The notes under the pieces are model-generated. The model saw nothing but the letters and a program-made list of their open reading frames with translations, searched no databases and was not told the origin of the DNA. DNA of 14,263 nt. Source: JBKHJA01 sp046538375 (GTDB lineage: Bacteria; Acidobacteriota; Aminicenantia; Aminicenantales; Aminicenantaceae). The stretch covers positions 1-14,263 of the forward strand of contig JBKHJA010000071.1 of assembly GCA_046538375.1 (NCBI GenBank), written 5' to 3'. How positions within the stretch are numbered: the stretch's first letter is position 1; each line of letters opens with the position of its first letter. This document shows, one piece after another, positions 7,535 to 14,263 of this stretch. A program made the position numbers and the translations under genes.

Positions 7535-7972
7535 TCAAATTTTACTGGCTACCCAAAGAGCAAAATCTGTCTCAGACATGGCTCCGGTTGTCCGTCCCCT
7601 TTCATTTCCTTTTCGCATGACTATAAATGTGGGAACTCCCTTTACACCAAAGGAAGCGCCCAATTCAGGATGCTGATCCACATTGACTCTGATCACCATC
7701 ACTTCTCCTGTACGTCTTTTGGCCAGATTTTCCACCACTGGATTCATGATCTGACAGGGAGCACACGAAGGGGAGTGAAAATCAATCAAGAGAGGAAGGG
7801 AAGAATTCCGGAACAAATCATGAACATGAGGGGCATCAGGTTCAATGACTGTCCCTGGTCTGGAAAGGATGTTTTTGCAGCGGCCGCAGACAACTTTTTT
7901 TCCCGACACATTGATCGGATAATAATTGGTGCTGCCGCAATGAGCACAGCTGACTTTTACTCTTCCCGCCAA
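7535..7972 (-). CDS. Zinc-ribbon thioredoxin (TrxC/thioredoxin-2 type)
   Basis: A 145-residue cytoplasmic thiol-disulfide protein. The N-terminus is a zinc ribbon with C9-x-x-C12 and C29-x-x-C32, as in thioredoxin 2. The thioredoxin fold follows, with redox centre C70-A-P-C73 and the cis-proline GVP at residue 114. The usual W-C-G-P-C is changed to S-C-A-P-C: Trp replaced by Ser, Gly by Ala, which should alter redox potential and partner choice. The start is TTG with a strong AGGAGGG just upstream; an ATG would fall too far inside the zinc ribbon. It leads a likely two-gene operon with the nitroreductase, suggesting oxidative or reductive stress duties. Confidence 0.9.
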   Translation of the reverse strand: MAGRVKVSCAHCGSTNYYPINVSGKKVVCGRCKNILSRPGTVIEPDAPHVHDLFRNSSLPLLIDFHSPSCAPCQIMNPVVENLAKRRTGEVMVIRVNVDQHPELGASFGVKGVPTFIVMRKGNERGRTTGAMSETDFALWVASKI

Positions 7973-7990
7973 GTCTACCCTCCTTTATGA

Positions 7991-8002
7991 CTGATATATC
8001 AG
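7991..8002. promoter_or_regulatory. Perfect 12-bp palindrome upstream of the thioredoxin gene
   Basis: CTGATATATCAG is a perfect palindrome 18 bases upstream of the TTG start, just before the ribosome binding site. The position suits an operator for the thioredoxin-nitroreductase operon. AT-rich palindromes of this size also arise by chance. Confidence 0.3.
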
Positions 8003-8245
8003 ATGTTTTTTAAGGTATCTCATTTTCACTGTATAGAATTAGCCCTTATGGCTTAACATCTGGTTTCAAAGCCAAAAACAGAAAGAACACATTCCAGATG
8101 AGCTCTTCTTTATCTTAGCTTTTTAAGACAAGATGATTCTTTTTTTCAAATGTGAATATACCATATGATAGGCTGGTTAACAAGATTTTCAGAAAGCATC
8201 GAAGGAATATCTTATTTTCTTGATAGAAATGGGTTCGTTGGGGCT
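8003..8245. other. Intergenic stretch with no recognised gene
   Basis: This AT-rich stretch lies upstream of both the thioredoxin gene (minus) and the HEAT operon (plus). Apart from weak inverted repeats such as GGCTT/AAGCC (8050-8073) I see no conserved RNA, gene or convincing promoter until TTGACA at 8246. Confidence 0.4.
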
Positions 8246-8273
8246 TTGACATTATCATGGAAAAGGGTATGAT
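8246..8273 (+). promoter_or_regulatory. Strong sigma-70-type promoter firing into the hairpin element
   Basis: A perfect TTGACA (8246-8251), a 16-base spacer and TATGAT (8268-8273, 5 of 6). The expected transcription start is near 8280, the first bases of the 8279-8417 inverted-repeat element. It would give a leader of about 250 bases before the HEAT-repeat gene, or a short structured RNA. Confidence 0.65.
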
Positions 8274-8278
8274 GCTCA

Positions 8279-8417
8279 GGGAAGCATTTTTCCCGGGGTG
8301 AGATACTAAGAACATGTATTTGGGAATGGCTTTGCTCCCGTCCAGGTTTTTCACGCCGTTCCTTCAATGGTCGCTTCAGCCATCCCCAAACATCTTTTTA
8401 CCCCGGAAAAAAAGATG
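8279..8417 (+). repeat. Long imperfect inverted-repeat (MITE-like) element
   Basis: The left arm from 8281 (GAAGCAT, a T run, CCCGGGGT, later ATGTATTTGGGAATGGCT) is the imperfect reverse complement of the right arm (AGCCATCCCCAAACAT, then ACCCCGG and an A run). CCGGGGT/ACCCCGG pairs perfectly, and the ATGT...TTGGGAATGGCT block pairs with one mismatch and a 2-base bulge. The centre near 8345 is unpaired. RNA from the upstream promoter would fold into a long hairpin. The left end also carries copy D of the GGGAAGCAT repeat. No clear target-site duplication is visible. Confidence 0.6.
8361..8417 (+). repeat. 57-bp inverted repeat, left copy
   Basis: By direct comparison this segment is identical to the reverse complement of 14056-14112. 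Identity stops sharply on both sides. The two copies bracket the HEAT/HD-GYP/acyl-CoA synthetase genes in opposite orientation. Confidence 0.9.
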
Positions 8418-8534
8418 ATTACCATGCCAAGAAAAAATTTGCCAAATGAGAAAAAAACGCATAGATTAATAAGGAAGATCGTGGATCAGATTGGCAACAG
8501 ATTCATGAAATCCTTACAGGAGGAGGTTATTTGA
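8367..8534 (+). CDS. Possible small basic protein overlapping the HEAT gene start
   Basis: An open frame of 55 codons from ATG 8367; alternative ATGs at 8415 (GGA 7 bases upstream) and 8424 give shorter forms. The first third is encoded by the 57-bp repeat, so a start at 8415 or 8424 is more credible. The rest is lysine/arginine-rich with a probable helix (residues about 32-54). Its TGA at 8532 overlaps the TTG start of the HEAT gene (TTGA), a layout typical of translational coupling, and the HEAT ribosome binding site lies inside its last codons. I recognise no family; it may be chance. Confidence 0.3.
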   Translation: MVASAIPKHLFTPEKKMITMPRKNLPNEKKTHRLIRKIVDQIGNRFMKSLQEEVI

Positions 8535-10318
8535 AGGAAAATTCCAAAAAAAATGAACATCAAAATATCTCCAGAAGAAATGAAAACCGCAGGAGTACAG
8601 ATCCTCACACAGTGGCAGAGGTGAAAGAGATCATTCATCTTCTGGCCAAAACAGTCTCTTTGGTAAAAATTTTCCCTCCTGACCATTCTTCGGTCCGAAA
8701 TTTCACCCAAGAGATTTCAGATAAATTGGCTTCATTCCTCCAAGAAAATTTTGATCTGGAGATCGATATCAAGGAATTTTCTTTCCATTTCCAAGGAGAA
8801 AATGTCTACGAGGAGAAAAACCCAGTCAAGAGTCTCCCCTTTCTCTTCTTTAAGGATGGAGCGCAAAAGATCTTTTTTCACAAAGGACTGAAAAAAGATC
8901 AACTCCTGGAGTTTTTAGAGACTATAAAAAAATATTATGAATTGCCCTCTAAAGAAGCTGATATTGTCAGTCTTCTCTGGGAAAAAGATTTAGCCCACAT
9001 CAGCCTTCTAGCTCCTGATGATTTCCTGGAAACAAGAATTGGAGCAGGAGGGGAATTGACCGATTTCAAAATTGACAGGGAGGCATTGCAGGCCGGAACC
9101 ATCGAGCTTGCACCTGAAGACAAAAAAAGCCTCTCGTCCCAAGACCTGACTTCCCATTTTATGGCCATAGAACCAGAAAAACTTAAACAGATAGATCAAG
9201 ATGAGAAGCTCCCTGGTCTCAGCCGAAGAGAAAGCCAAGCGCTTAAAATAATGCTGGAGACGAATAGAAAATTATCTCCTGATGAAGAGCTGGCCTTTTT
9301 GATTTTGGAGATGCTTTATCTTGAAGAAAATCCCCAGCTTTTCTCTTCCAACCTTGATACCCTGGCTCACAGCCTCAAGGATATTCTCCAAAAAGGAAAT
9401 TTTTCTTTTGCTGGCGAAGTTTTGGACCATATCTTAGAACTTAGGCAAATTCTCTGTTCTCAATCTTTAGAAAATGTGGAATCCATAGATGCGTTTATTC
9501 AAAAAATCAAAGCCGAGGAATCTCTGGATCCCATCAAAGAAAATCTCCTGAAAGGACATATCACAGATTTTGATTCTTTTTTCGCCTTCTGGAAATTTCT
9601 AGGACCTGAAGTGCTTCCTGTCATCTGCGAATTATTCGAGAAGATAAAAAGTCCCAGTTTTCGTCATAAAGCCAGCCTGTATCTTCAGGAAATGGGAAAA
9701 GACAATTATCAGCTCCTGATGGACATGGCCAACCAGGAACGGCCTGCTTTAACCAAAGCAGTGATAGGGATCACAGGAACGGCAGGTGAAAAAAAAGTCA
9801 TACCATTTCTGGCGAGCTTCATCTCCTCCCCTAATAAATCCATCAAAAAAGCCGCTGTAGAAGCCCTGGGGAAAATTGAAGATGTCATAGCTGACAAAAT
9901 ATTACTGGGATTTTTAGGGGATGAGGACCAAGATCTCCGTATCCTGGCAGCCCAGAATCTTCACTCAACCCAAGACTCTTCCATAATATCCCCGGTTATA
10001 AACCTGACAGAAAAGAAACCATTCAAAAAGAAGACCAAAAAAGAAAAACAATCTGTTTTGGACGCCTTGGCCCGGAGCAAATCCTCTGAAGCCTGCGCCT
10101 GCCTCCAAGAACTGATGAGAAAATCCACTCTTTTTGGGAGAAGAAAACAAACTGAAACCCGCCTTTGTGCGGTCAAAGCACTGGAGAAAATGGGGACCGC
10201 TCAAGCGGTCGATATTTTAAACAGAGGAACTCACCTGCGGAATAAGAAAGTGAAAAGAGCTTGTGGGCTTGCGCTGGATAGGATATCTTTATCAGAGTCT
10301 TCAAAAAATATCAGATAG
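8531..10318 (+). CDS. HEAT-repeat protein with an N-terminal domain shared with the next gene
   Basis: A 595-residue protein, with no signal peptide or membrane segment. Residues about 30-130 form a mixed alpha/beta domain that resembles the N-terminal domain of the downstream HD-GYP protein, including LVKIFPPD against AKIYQPNN and LKKDQLLEFL against ISKEELKRFI. A helical middle follows (170-380). From about 380 to 590 come HEAT-like repeats, for example KAAVEALGKIEDVIADKILLGFL and CAVKALEKMGTAQAVDIL. HEAT arrays bind proteins, so a scaffold or adaptor in signalling is likely; no catalytic motif is seen. The TTG start has GGAGGAGG immediately upstream (8519-8526); no Met codon occurs before the HEAT middle region. 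It is first in the operon with HD-GYP 4 bases downstream. Confidence 0.8.
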   Translation: MKENSKKNEHQNISRRNENRRSTDPHTVAEVKEIIHLLAKTVSLVKIFPPDHSSVRNFTQEISDKLASFLQENFDLEIDIKEFSFHFQGENVYEEKNPVKSLPFLFFKDGAQKIFFHKGLKKDQLLEFLETIKKYYELPSKEADIVSLLWEKDLAHISLLAPDDFLETRIGAGGELTDFKIDREALQAGTIELAPEDKKSLSSQDLTSHFMAIEPEKLKQIDQDEKLPGLSRRESQALKIMLETNRKLSPDEELAFLILEMLYLEENPQLFSSNLDTLAHSLKDILQKGNFSFAGEVLDHILELRQILCSQSLENVESIDAFIQKIKAEESLDPIKENLLKGHITDFDSFFAFWKFLGPEVLPVICELFEKIKSPSFRHKASLYLQEMGKDNYQLLMDMANQERPALTKAVIGITGTAGEKKVIPFLASFISSPNKSIKKAAVEALGKIEDVIADKILLGFLGDEDQDLRILAAQNLHSTQDSSIISPVINLTEKKPFKKKTKKEKQSVLDALARSKSSEACACLQELMRKSTLFGRRKQTETRLCAVKALEKMGTAQAVDILNRGTHLRNKKVKRACGLALDRISLSESSKNIR

Positions 10319-10322
10319 AGAG

Positions 10323-11780
10323 ATGAAGCAGGAAGAAGAAAAAGAACAAAAACGGGCATTTCTGGACGAAAAAGAAGCCACAAAGAAAGCCTTAGAAATA
10401 CTTCTGCGACTCAATGCCTTGGTGAAAACAGCAAAAATCTACCAGCCCAATAATTTCATCTTCCTCAATCAAATTGACCAGCTTTACGCAGTCATTCAGG
10501 ATATATTGAAAACAACAGGAGAAGTCTCTTTTACCTTGAGACAAAATGCCCTGTTCTTCTTGGATATGAGGGTGAGATTCGGTTTTTCCGATTATAACCT
10601 GTTCAGATTCGTGAGCACCGAATTTCAAAGAAGAGAAATGAGTCATGTGAATTTTAAGGCTGGCATCAGCAAAGAAGAATTGAAACGATTTATTCTTCTC
10701 CTTCCCTCAAAAGAAGAAAAAACAGATAGGCCTTTTGAGGATTTTCTAAGAAAGGTAGCCGAGAACAATATCCAGCATGTAATCATAGAAAAAATCCGTT
10801 TTTCTGAGATAGCAAAAAGCAGCCAAAGAAATGCCGCTAAAGTCTTCTTTATGGGAGTCAAACACCTTAAAGATATGTTTGAATCCTTGAAAAAAGAAGA
10901 GACCATTTCTCTGAGTACAACTCGCCGTCTGATTCAATCCATGTTTAATCATCTGGTGGATAATGAATCATTCATTCACGGCCTGACCAATATAAAAAAC
11001 TACCATGAGTACACTCTCAATCATTCTGTCAATGTCTGTCTCCTCTCCCTCGCCCTGGGAAGACGGTTGGGATTGGAGAAAAACGAATTGGTGGATTTAG
11101 GCATCAGCGCCTTTCTCCACGACTTTGGGAAGACAGAAATACCCCAGGAGATACTGGACAAGCCCGCCAAGTTGGATGAGAGGGAAAGGTCCATTATCGA
11201 GAAGCATCCTCATCTGGGAGCTGAAAAACTTGTCCAGCTAAAAAAATACAGTTATATGCCGGTTGAGGCTGTGAATGTGGCCATGGAACATCATGTGAAG
11301 GAGGATTTGTCCGGATACCCTCAGTATAAAATGAAAAAAAGCGTCAACCTCTACAGCAAGATAGTCAAAATCTGTGACTTTTTTGATGCTCTAACCACCA
11401 GAAGACCTTACAGGGAAAAAGTATTCACTCGAGATGAAACCTTAAAAATGATGATGGAGAAAAGTGGAGAAGAATTTGACCCTATTTTGATGAAAGTTTT
11501 CATCAACATGATGGGAATTTTCCCTGTTGGCACTGTGGTGCTTCTCCACACAGGTGAGATTGGCATTGTGTTTGAATTAAACACGGAAGCTGCTTTTATG
11601 GACAGACCAAAAGTTAAACTTATCACCGACCATAAGGGGAACAAGATTGATGGGGAGATTGTCAATTTGACAGAGACAGATGAACAAACCAACCAATACA
11701 AAAGGACCATCTTGAAATCTCTGGATGCTGAGAAATATAACATTCAGGTTTCAGAACATATTTTAGCTGAGGTTCAATAA
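10323..11780 (+). CDS. HD-GYP domain protein, probable cyclic-di-GMP phosphodiesterase
   Basis: A 485-residue protein that probably degrades cyclic di-GMP (some HD-GYPs act on other cyclic dinucleotides or only signal). Residues about 25-130 are the shared N-terminal domain. The HD-GYP domain spans about 225-400 with H234, the HD pair in HDFGK (266-270), HPHLG (295-299), the histidine pair HH at 323-324, GYP at 331-333, and KICDFFDALTTRRPYR (349-364). The metal ligands therefore look intact; the usual basic/Asp residues before GYP read VKEDLS. The last 80 residues form a beta-rich tail. The frame opens at 10263, but ATG 10323, just after the HEAT stop at 10318, avoids a 56-base overlap and has an AGAGAG upstream. 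Tight spacing implies joint function with the HEAT protein. Confidence 0.9.
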   Translation: MKQEEEKEQKRAFLDEKEATKKALEILLRLNALVKTAKIYQPNNFIFLNQIDQLYAVIQDILKTTGEVSFTLRQNALFFLDMRVRFGFSDYNLFRFVSTEFQRREMSHVNFKAGISKEELKRFILLLPSKEEKTDRPFEDFLRKVAENNIQHVIIEKIRFSEIAKSSQRNAAKVFFMGVKHLKDMFESLKKEETISLSTTRRLIQSMFNHLVDNESFIHGLTNIKNYHEYTLNHSVNVCLLSLALGRRLGLEKNELVDLGISAFLHDFGKTEIPQEILDKPAKLDERERSIIEKHPHLGAEKLVQLKKYSYMPVEAVNVAMEHHVKEDLSGYPQYKMKKSVNLYSKIVKICDFFDALTTRRPYREKVFTRDETLKMMMEKSGEEFDPILMKVFINMMGIFPVGTVVLLHTGEIGIVFELNTEAAFMDRPKVKLITDHKGNKIDGEIVNLTETDEQTNQYKRTILKSLDAEKYNIQVSEHILAEVQ

Positions 11781-11789
11781 CCTTTTTTT
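11770..11789 (+). terminator. Weak hairpin plus T7 between HD-GYP and the synthetase
   Basis: AGGTT-caat-AACCT overlaps the HD-GYP stop codon and runs into seven Ts (11783-11789). The 5-bp stem is weak, so at most partial attenuation is expected before the next gene, which starts 31 bases after the stop. Confidence 0.3.
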
Positions 11790-11811
11790 AACCATAAGGA
11801 AAGAATAAACG

Positions 11812-13956
11812 ATGACCCAGAAAAACAACGAAGATTTAAACAGCATTTTTCATCCCCGGTCCATGGCAATCATTGGGGCTTCTCGAAAACCTGGAAGTGT
11901 GGGGCATTCTCTTCTGTCCAATGTGATCGACAGCCGCTACCAAGGGATTGTTTATCCGGTCAATCCCAAAGCTAAGGGGATTCTGGGAATAAAATGCTAT
12001 CCCCGGTTGAGGGATATTCCAGACCCTGTTGATCTGGCGGTTATCGTTGTTCCTGCCCGCATTGTTCCTCAAGTGCTGGAGGAATGCGGCCAAAAGCGGG
12101 TCAAGGGTGCTCTCATCATTTCAGCTGGATTCAAAGAGATTGGAGGAGAAGGCGTTGAACTGGAGAATAAGGTCAAAAGTATCATCGATGAACATCATAT
12201 TTCTCTGGTGGGCCCCAACTGCCTTGGGGTGGTAAACACCGCCCCTGAATCCTCATTGAATGCCACTTTTGGGACTCAGATGCCCAAACAAGGAAACATT
12301 GCCTTTATTTCTCAAAGCGGAGCTCTATGTGTGGCTGTGCTCGATTATGCCAAAGAGGCAAATATCGGATTCTCCAAGTTTATCAGCATGGGAAATAAAG
12401 CCGGGCTTAACGAGAATGACCTTCTTCTTTATCTTAAAGATGATCCAAAGACAGATGTCATTTTGATGTATCTTGAAGATCTAGTCAACGGCAGAGAATT
12501 CATGAGTATTGCCAGAGACATCACCAGTCATCCTACCCATCCCAAGCCCATCATCGCGTTGAAGGCAGGACGGAGTGTGGTGGGAGCCAAAGCAGCCTCT
12601 TCTCACACTGGATCTCTTGCTGGCTCGGATAAAGTCTATGATGCCATCTTTGATCAATGTGGGGTGCGAAGAGGAGAGACCTTAGAGGAGACTTTCGATT
12701 ATGTCACCGCATTCTCAAGCCAGCCACTGCCTCAAGGCAAAAATGTGGCCATCATCACCAACTCAGGAGGACCAGGAATATTGGCTACGGACTCCTGTGT
12801 TGGCTACGGTTTAAACATCACTTCATTCTCAAAAAAAACCCGAGGAATTCTAAAGAAAAATCTTCCTCCAACAGCCAGTGTTAACAATCCGGTGGATCTT
12901 ATCGCCGAGGCTCAGTCCAAACAGTATGAACTTTCTCTGAGGGAGATCCTGAAAGATAAACACGTTCATTCTGCTATCGTCATCCTCACCCCCACTGCCT
13001 TTACCCAAGTGGAAAAGATTGCTGAATCCATAGTGAAAACGATTCGCCCGTTTAAAAAACCGGTGGTTTGCTGTTTTTTGGGTATCTACGATGTCTCCCG
13101 GGGAATCAGAATACTGGAAGAAAATGGAATCCCCACCTACAGATTTCCTGAGTCAGCAGCAAGAGTTTTGGCTGAAATGAGTCATTTCCGCTGGTGGATC
13201 AAACGGCCCCAAACAGGAATCAAAAAATTTAGAGTAAAACGGGTCAAAGCAGAATCCATCATCAATTCTGCAAAAAAAGAAAAGCGGGATTTTCTCCTGG
13301 AACATGAAGCTTATGAAGTCCTCAATGCCTATCATTTTCCGGTTATCCAGTTCTATCTAGCAGAGAATGAAACACAGGCTGTCCGGGCTGCTCAGAAGAT
13401 TGGATTTCCGGTGGTTCTGAAAGTGGCTTCTCCTGATGTTCTTCATAAATTTGACTGGGGAGGAGTCAAATTGGGATTGAAAAACACCAGTGAAGTCCGC
13501 AAAGCTTACCGTGAAATTTGTCAAAACATTCGTTCCAGAAAAGCTTCAGCCGAAATTGTGGGCATGATGGTGGAGAAAATGGCTCCATCAGGAAGAGAAG
13601 TTATTCTGGGGATGAACAAAGACCCTCAATTTGGGCCCATCCTGATGTTTGGTATGGGTGGAATTTATGTGGAAGCACTAGAGGATGTGACCTTTCGACT
13701 GGCGCCTATTAGAGAGCTTACAGCCAAGATGATGATAAAAAGAACAAAGACCCACAAGATACTGGAAGGATTTAGAGGAGGCCCCTCCTACGATATTGAG
13801 TCTGTATCCACCTGTCTTAAGAGACTCTCCCAACTGGTTATGGATTTTGAGGATATCAACGAGCTGGATATTAACCCACTTATGGTCTATGAAAAAGGCA
13901 AAGGATGCACCATCGTAGACGCTAGAATCATCTTAAATCAGGACAAAACTGGCTGA
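11812..13956 (+). CDS. ADP-forming acyl-CoA synthetase (acetyl-CoA synthetase type, fused subunits)
   Basis: Interconverts an acyl-CoA, ADP and phosphate with the free acid, CoA and ATP, giving substrate-level phosphorylation in fermenters or acid activation. The 714 residues carry both subunits in alpha-beta order: a CoA-binding Rossmann domain (IIGASRKPGSVGH, residues 20-32), succinyl-CoA-ligase-like domains (LVGPNCLGV, ISQSGAL) with the phospho-histidine loop SHTGSLAG (His265), then a linker and a C-terminal ATP-grasp domain from about 480 (FPVVLKVASPDVLHKFDWGG, GMNKDPQFGPILMFGMGGIYVE, LDINPL). The HKFDWGG motif, usually HK-D-GG, supplies the second phosphohistidine candidate. The acyl substrate cannot be predicted. 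AAGGA lies 11 bases before the ATG; it is third in the operon. Confidence 0.93.
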   Translation: MTQKNNEDLNSIFHPRSMAIIGASRKPGSVGHSLLSNVIDSRYQGIVYPVNPKAKGILGIKCYPRLRDIPDPVDLAVIVVPARIVPQVLEECGQKRVKGALIISAGFKEIGGEGVELENKVKSIIDEHHISLVGPNCLGVVNTAPESSLNATFGTQMPKQGNIAFISQSGALCVAVLDYAKEANIGFSKFISMGNKAGLNENDLLLYLKDDPKTDVILMYLEDLVNGREFMSIARDITSHPTHPKPIIALKAGRSVVGAKAASSHTGSLAGSDKVYDAIFDQCGVRRGETLEETFDYVTAFSSQPLPQGKNVAIITNSGGPGILATDSCVGYGLNITSFSKKTRGILKKNLPPTASVNNPVDLIAEAQSKQYELSLREILKDKHVHSAIVILTPTAFTQVEKIAESIVKTIRPFKKPVVCCFLGIYDVSRGIRILEENGIPTYRFPESAARVLAEMSHFRWWIKRPQTGIKKFRVKRVKAESIINSAKKEKRDFLLEHEAYEVLNAYHFPVIQFYLAENETQAVRAAQKIGFPVVLKVASPDVLHKFDWGGVKLGLKNTSEVRKAYREICQNIRSRKASAEIVGMMVEKMAPSGREVILGMNKDPQFGPILMFGMGGIYVEALEDVTFRLAPIRELTAKMMIKRTKTHKILEGFRGGPSYDIESVSTCLKRLSQLVMDFEDINELDINPLMVYEKGKGCTIVDARIILNQDKTG

Positions 13957-13969
13957 TCCTTCTGGATCA
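13954..13969 (+). terminator. Hairpin overlapping the synthetase stop codon
   Basis: TGATCC-TTCT-GGATCA forms a perfect 6-bp stem with a 4-base loop that includes the TGA stop. The T-rich stretch after it is short (ATTTT at 13976-13980), so termination may be weak. A longer T run lies at 14004-14010 without a clear stem. Confidence 0.4.
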
Positions 13970-14049
13970 TCCTCAATTTTCGGCTTTGTTCCAAGGGCAT
14001 CGGTTTTTTTAACTCTGCCAGCTATTTGCTCACAATCTACACATATTGC

Positions 14050-14112
14050 GGGAAGCATCTTTTTTTCCGGGGTAAAAAGATGTTTGGGGATGGCTGAAGC
14101 GACCATTGAAGG
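14050..14112 (-). repeat. 57-bp inverted repeat, right copy, with GGGAAGCAT end (copy E)
   Basis: Bases 14056-14112 are the exact reverse complement of 8361-8417. The six bases before it complete GGGAAGCATC, as in the left end of the 8279 element (copy D), so this copy preserves the terminus better than the left copy. No second arm follows: the sequence after 14112 does not match 8279-8360. On the minus strand the copy lies in an open frame (13933-14202), not supported as a gene. Confidence 0.85.
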
Positions 14113-14143
14113 TTTAGCCTTCCTGAATCGTCCATGGAGGGCA

Positions 14144-14251
14144 GCCGATGAAATCGGTCGCCGAGTATGTTTGAGCATACTCAGATAAGACATATGAAAC
14201 ATGTATGGGTACAGATAAGCGATACTCCCATATAACTGACATGCGCAGTTA
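14144..14251. other. Cluster of four short hairpins at the window edge
   Basis: Consecutive stems: CCGAT-gaa-ATCGG (14145-14157), GAGTATG-tttgag-CATACTC (14163-14182), TATGGG...CCCATA (14204-14232, with an inner TA/TA pair), and TAACTG-acatgcg-CAGTTA (14233-14251). The last two abut directly. They lack tRNA T-loop sequence and the riboswitch motifs I know. The cluster may be a structured RNA, the 5' leader of the next gene, or the end of a mobile element; the window stops at 14263. Confidence 0.4.
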
Positions 14252-14263
14252 CGCAGGCGCCGA

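Noticed and set aside
8115..8354. 79-codon minus-strand frame upstream of the HEAT operon
   Set aside because: It crosses the inverted-repeat element and the strong plus-strand promoter, has low-complexity content and no recognisable domain. Its SKAIPK stretch is explained by the repeat arm.
10263..10322. Upstream start for the HD-GYP protein at 10263
   Set aside because: It would overlap the HEAT gene by 56 bases, encodes residues unlike a conserved N-terminus and lacks a better ribosome binding site; ATG 10323 is preferred.
14163..14182. tRNA anticodon-arm-like hairpin
   Set aside because: The stem is 7 bp with a 6-base loop, and no T-loop GTTCRA sequence or acceptor stem is present nearby; not a tRNA.
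13933..14202. 89-codon minus-strand frame whose middle encodes PSMVASAIPKHLFTPEKK
   Set aside because: The peptide match to the 8361 region comes entirely from the exact 57-bp DNA repeat, and the flanking residues are unrelated. The frame runs antisense into the synthetase end and has no visible ribosome binding site. A repeat read by chance is simpler.

Overview
The window is a moderately AT-rich bacterial chromosome fragment with compact operons and frequent GTG/TTG starts. The host looks like an anaerobic or fermentative, probably uncultured bacterium: it has an ADP-forming acyl-CoA synthetase, a B12-dependent mutase-like protein and an opine-type dehydrogenase. No gene here fixes the phylum. 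I see no rRNA, tRNA, CRISPR array, transposase or phage gene.

Layout. (1) 73-2498, minus strand: nadC-nadB, de novo NAD synthesis, from a near-perfect promoter placed so that the nadC mRNA should start on its own ATG. (2) 2695-3726, plus: a divergent LPG-synthase-type integral membrane protein, also apparently leaderless. (3) 3999-6828, plus: an opine/octopine dehydrogenase-family NAD(P) enzyme and, one base later, a single-chain protein joining an N-terminal B12-binding domain to a glutamate-mutase-E-like barrel. I know of no described pathway for this pair; it is the best candidate for an undescribed system here. (4) 6884-7972, minus: a zinc-ribbon thioredoxin and a nitroreductase, probably one redox operon. 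(5) 8531-13956, plus: a HEAT-repeat protein, an HD-GYP protein sharing its N-terminal domain, and a fused ADP-forming acyl-CoA synthetase, closely spaced.

Non-coding structure. Region 5 is flanked by an exact 57-bp inverted repeat (8361-8417 and 14056-14112). The left copy is one arm of a longer imperfect hairpin (8279-8417), and a strong consensus promoter (8246-8273) fires straight into it. Short related repeats with a GGGAAGCAT core occur in five intergenic places. The right edge carries a run of small hairpins (14144-14251) that I cannot name.

How the genes work together. nadC and nadB supply NAD. The dehydrogenase/mutase pair probably performs consecutive steps on an amino or carboxylic acid. 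Thioredoxin and nitroreductase suggest thiol/flavin redox work. The HEAT and HD-GYP proteins look like partners in signalling, with the acyl-CoA synthetase as a passenger or metabolic output of that operon. All these links are inferred from sequence and gene order.
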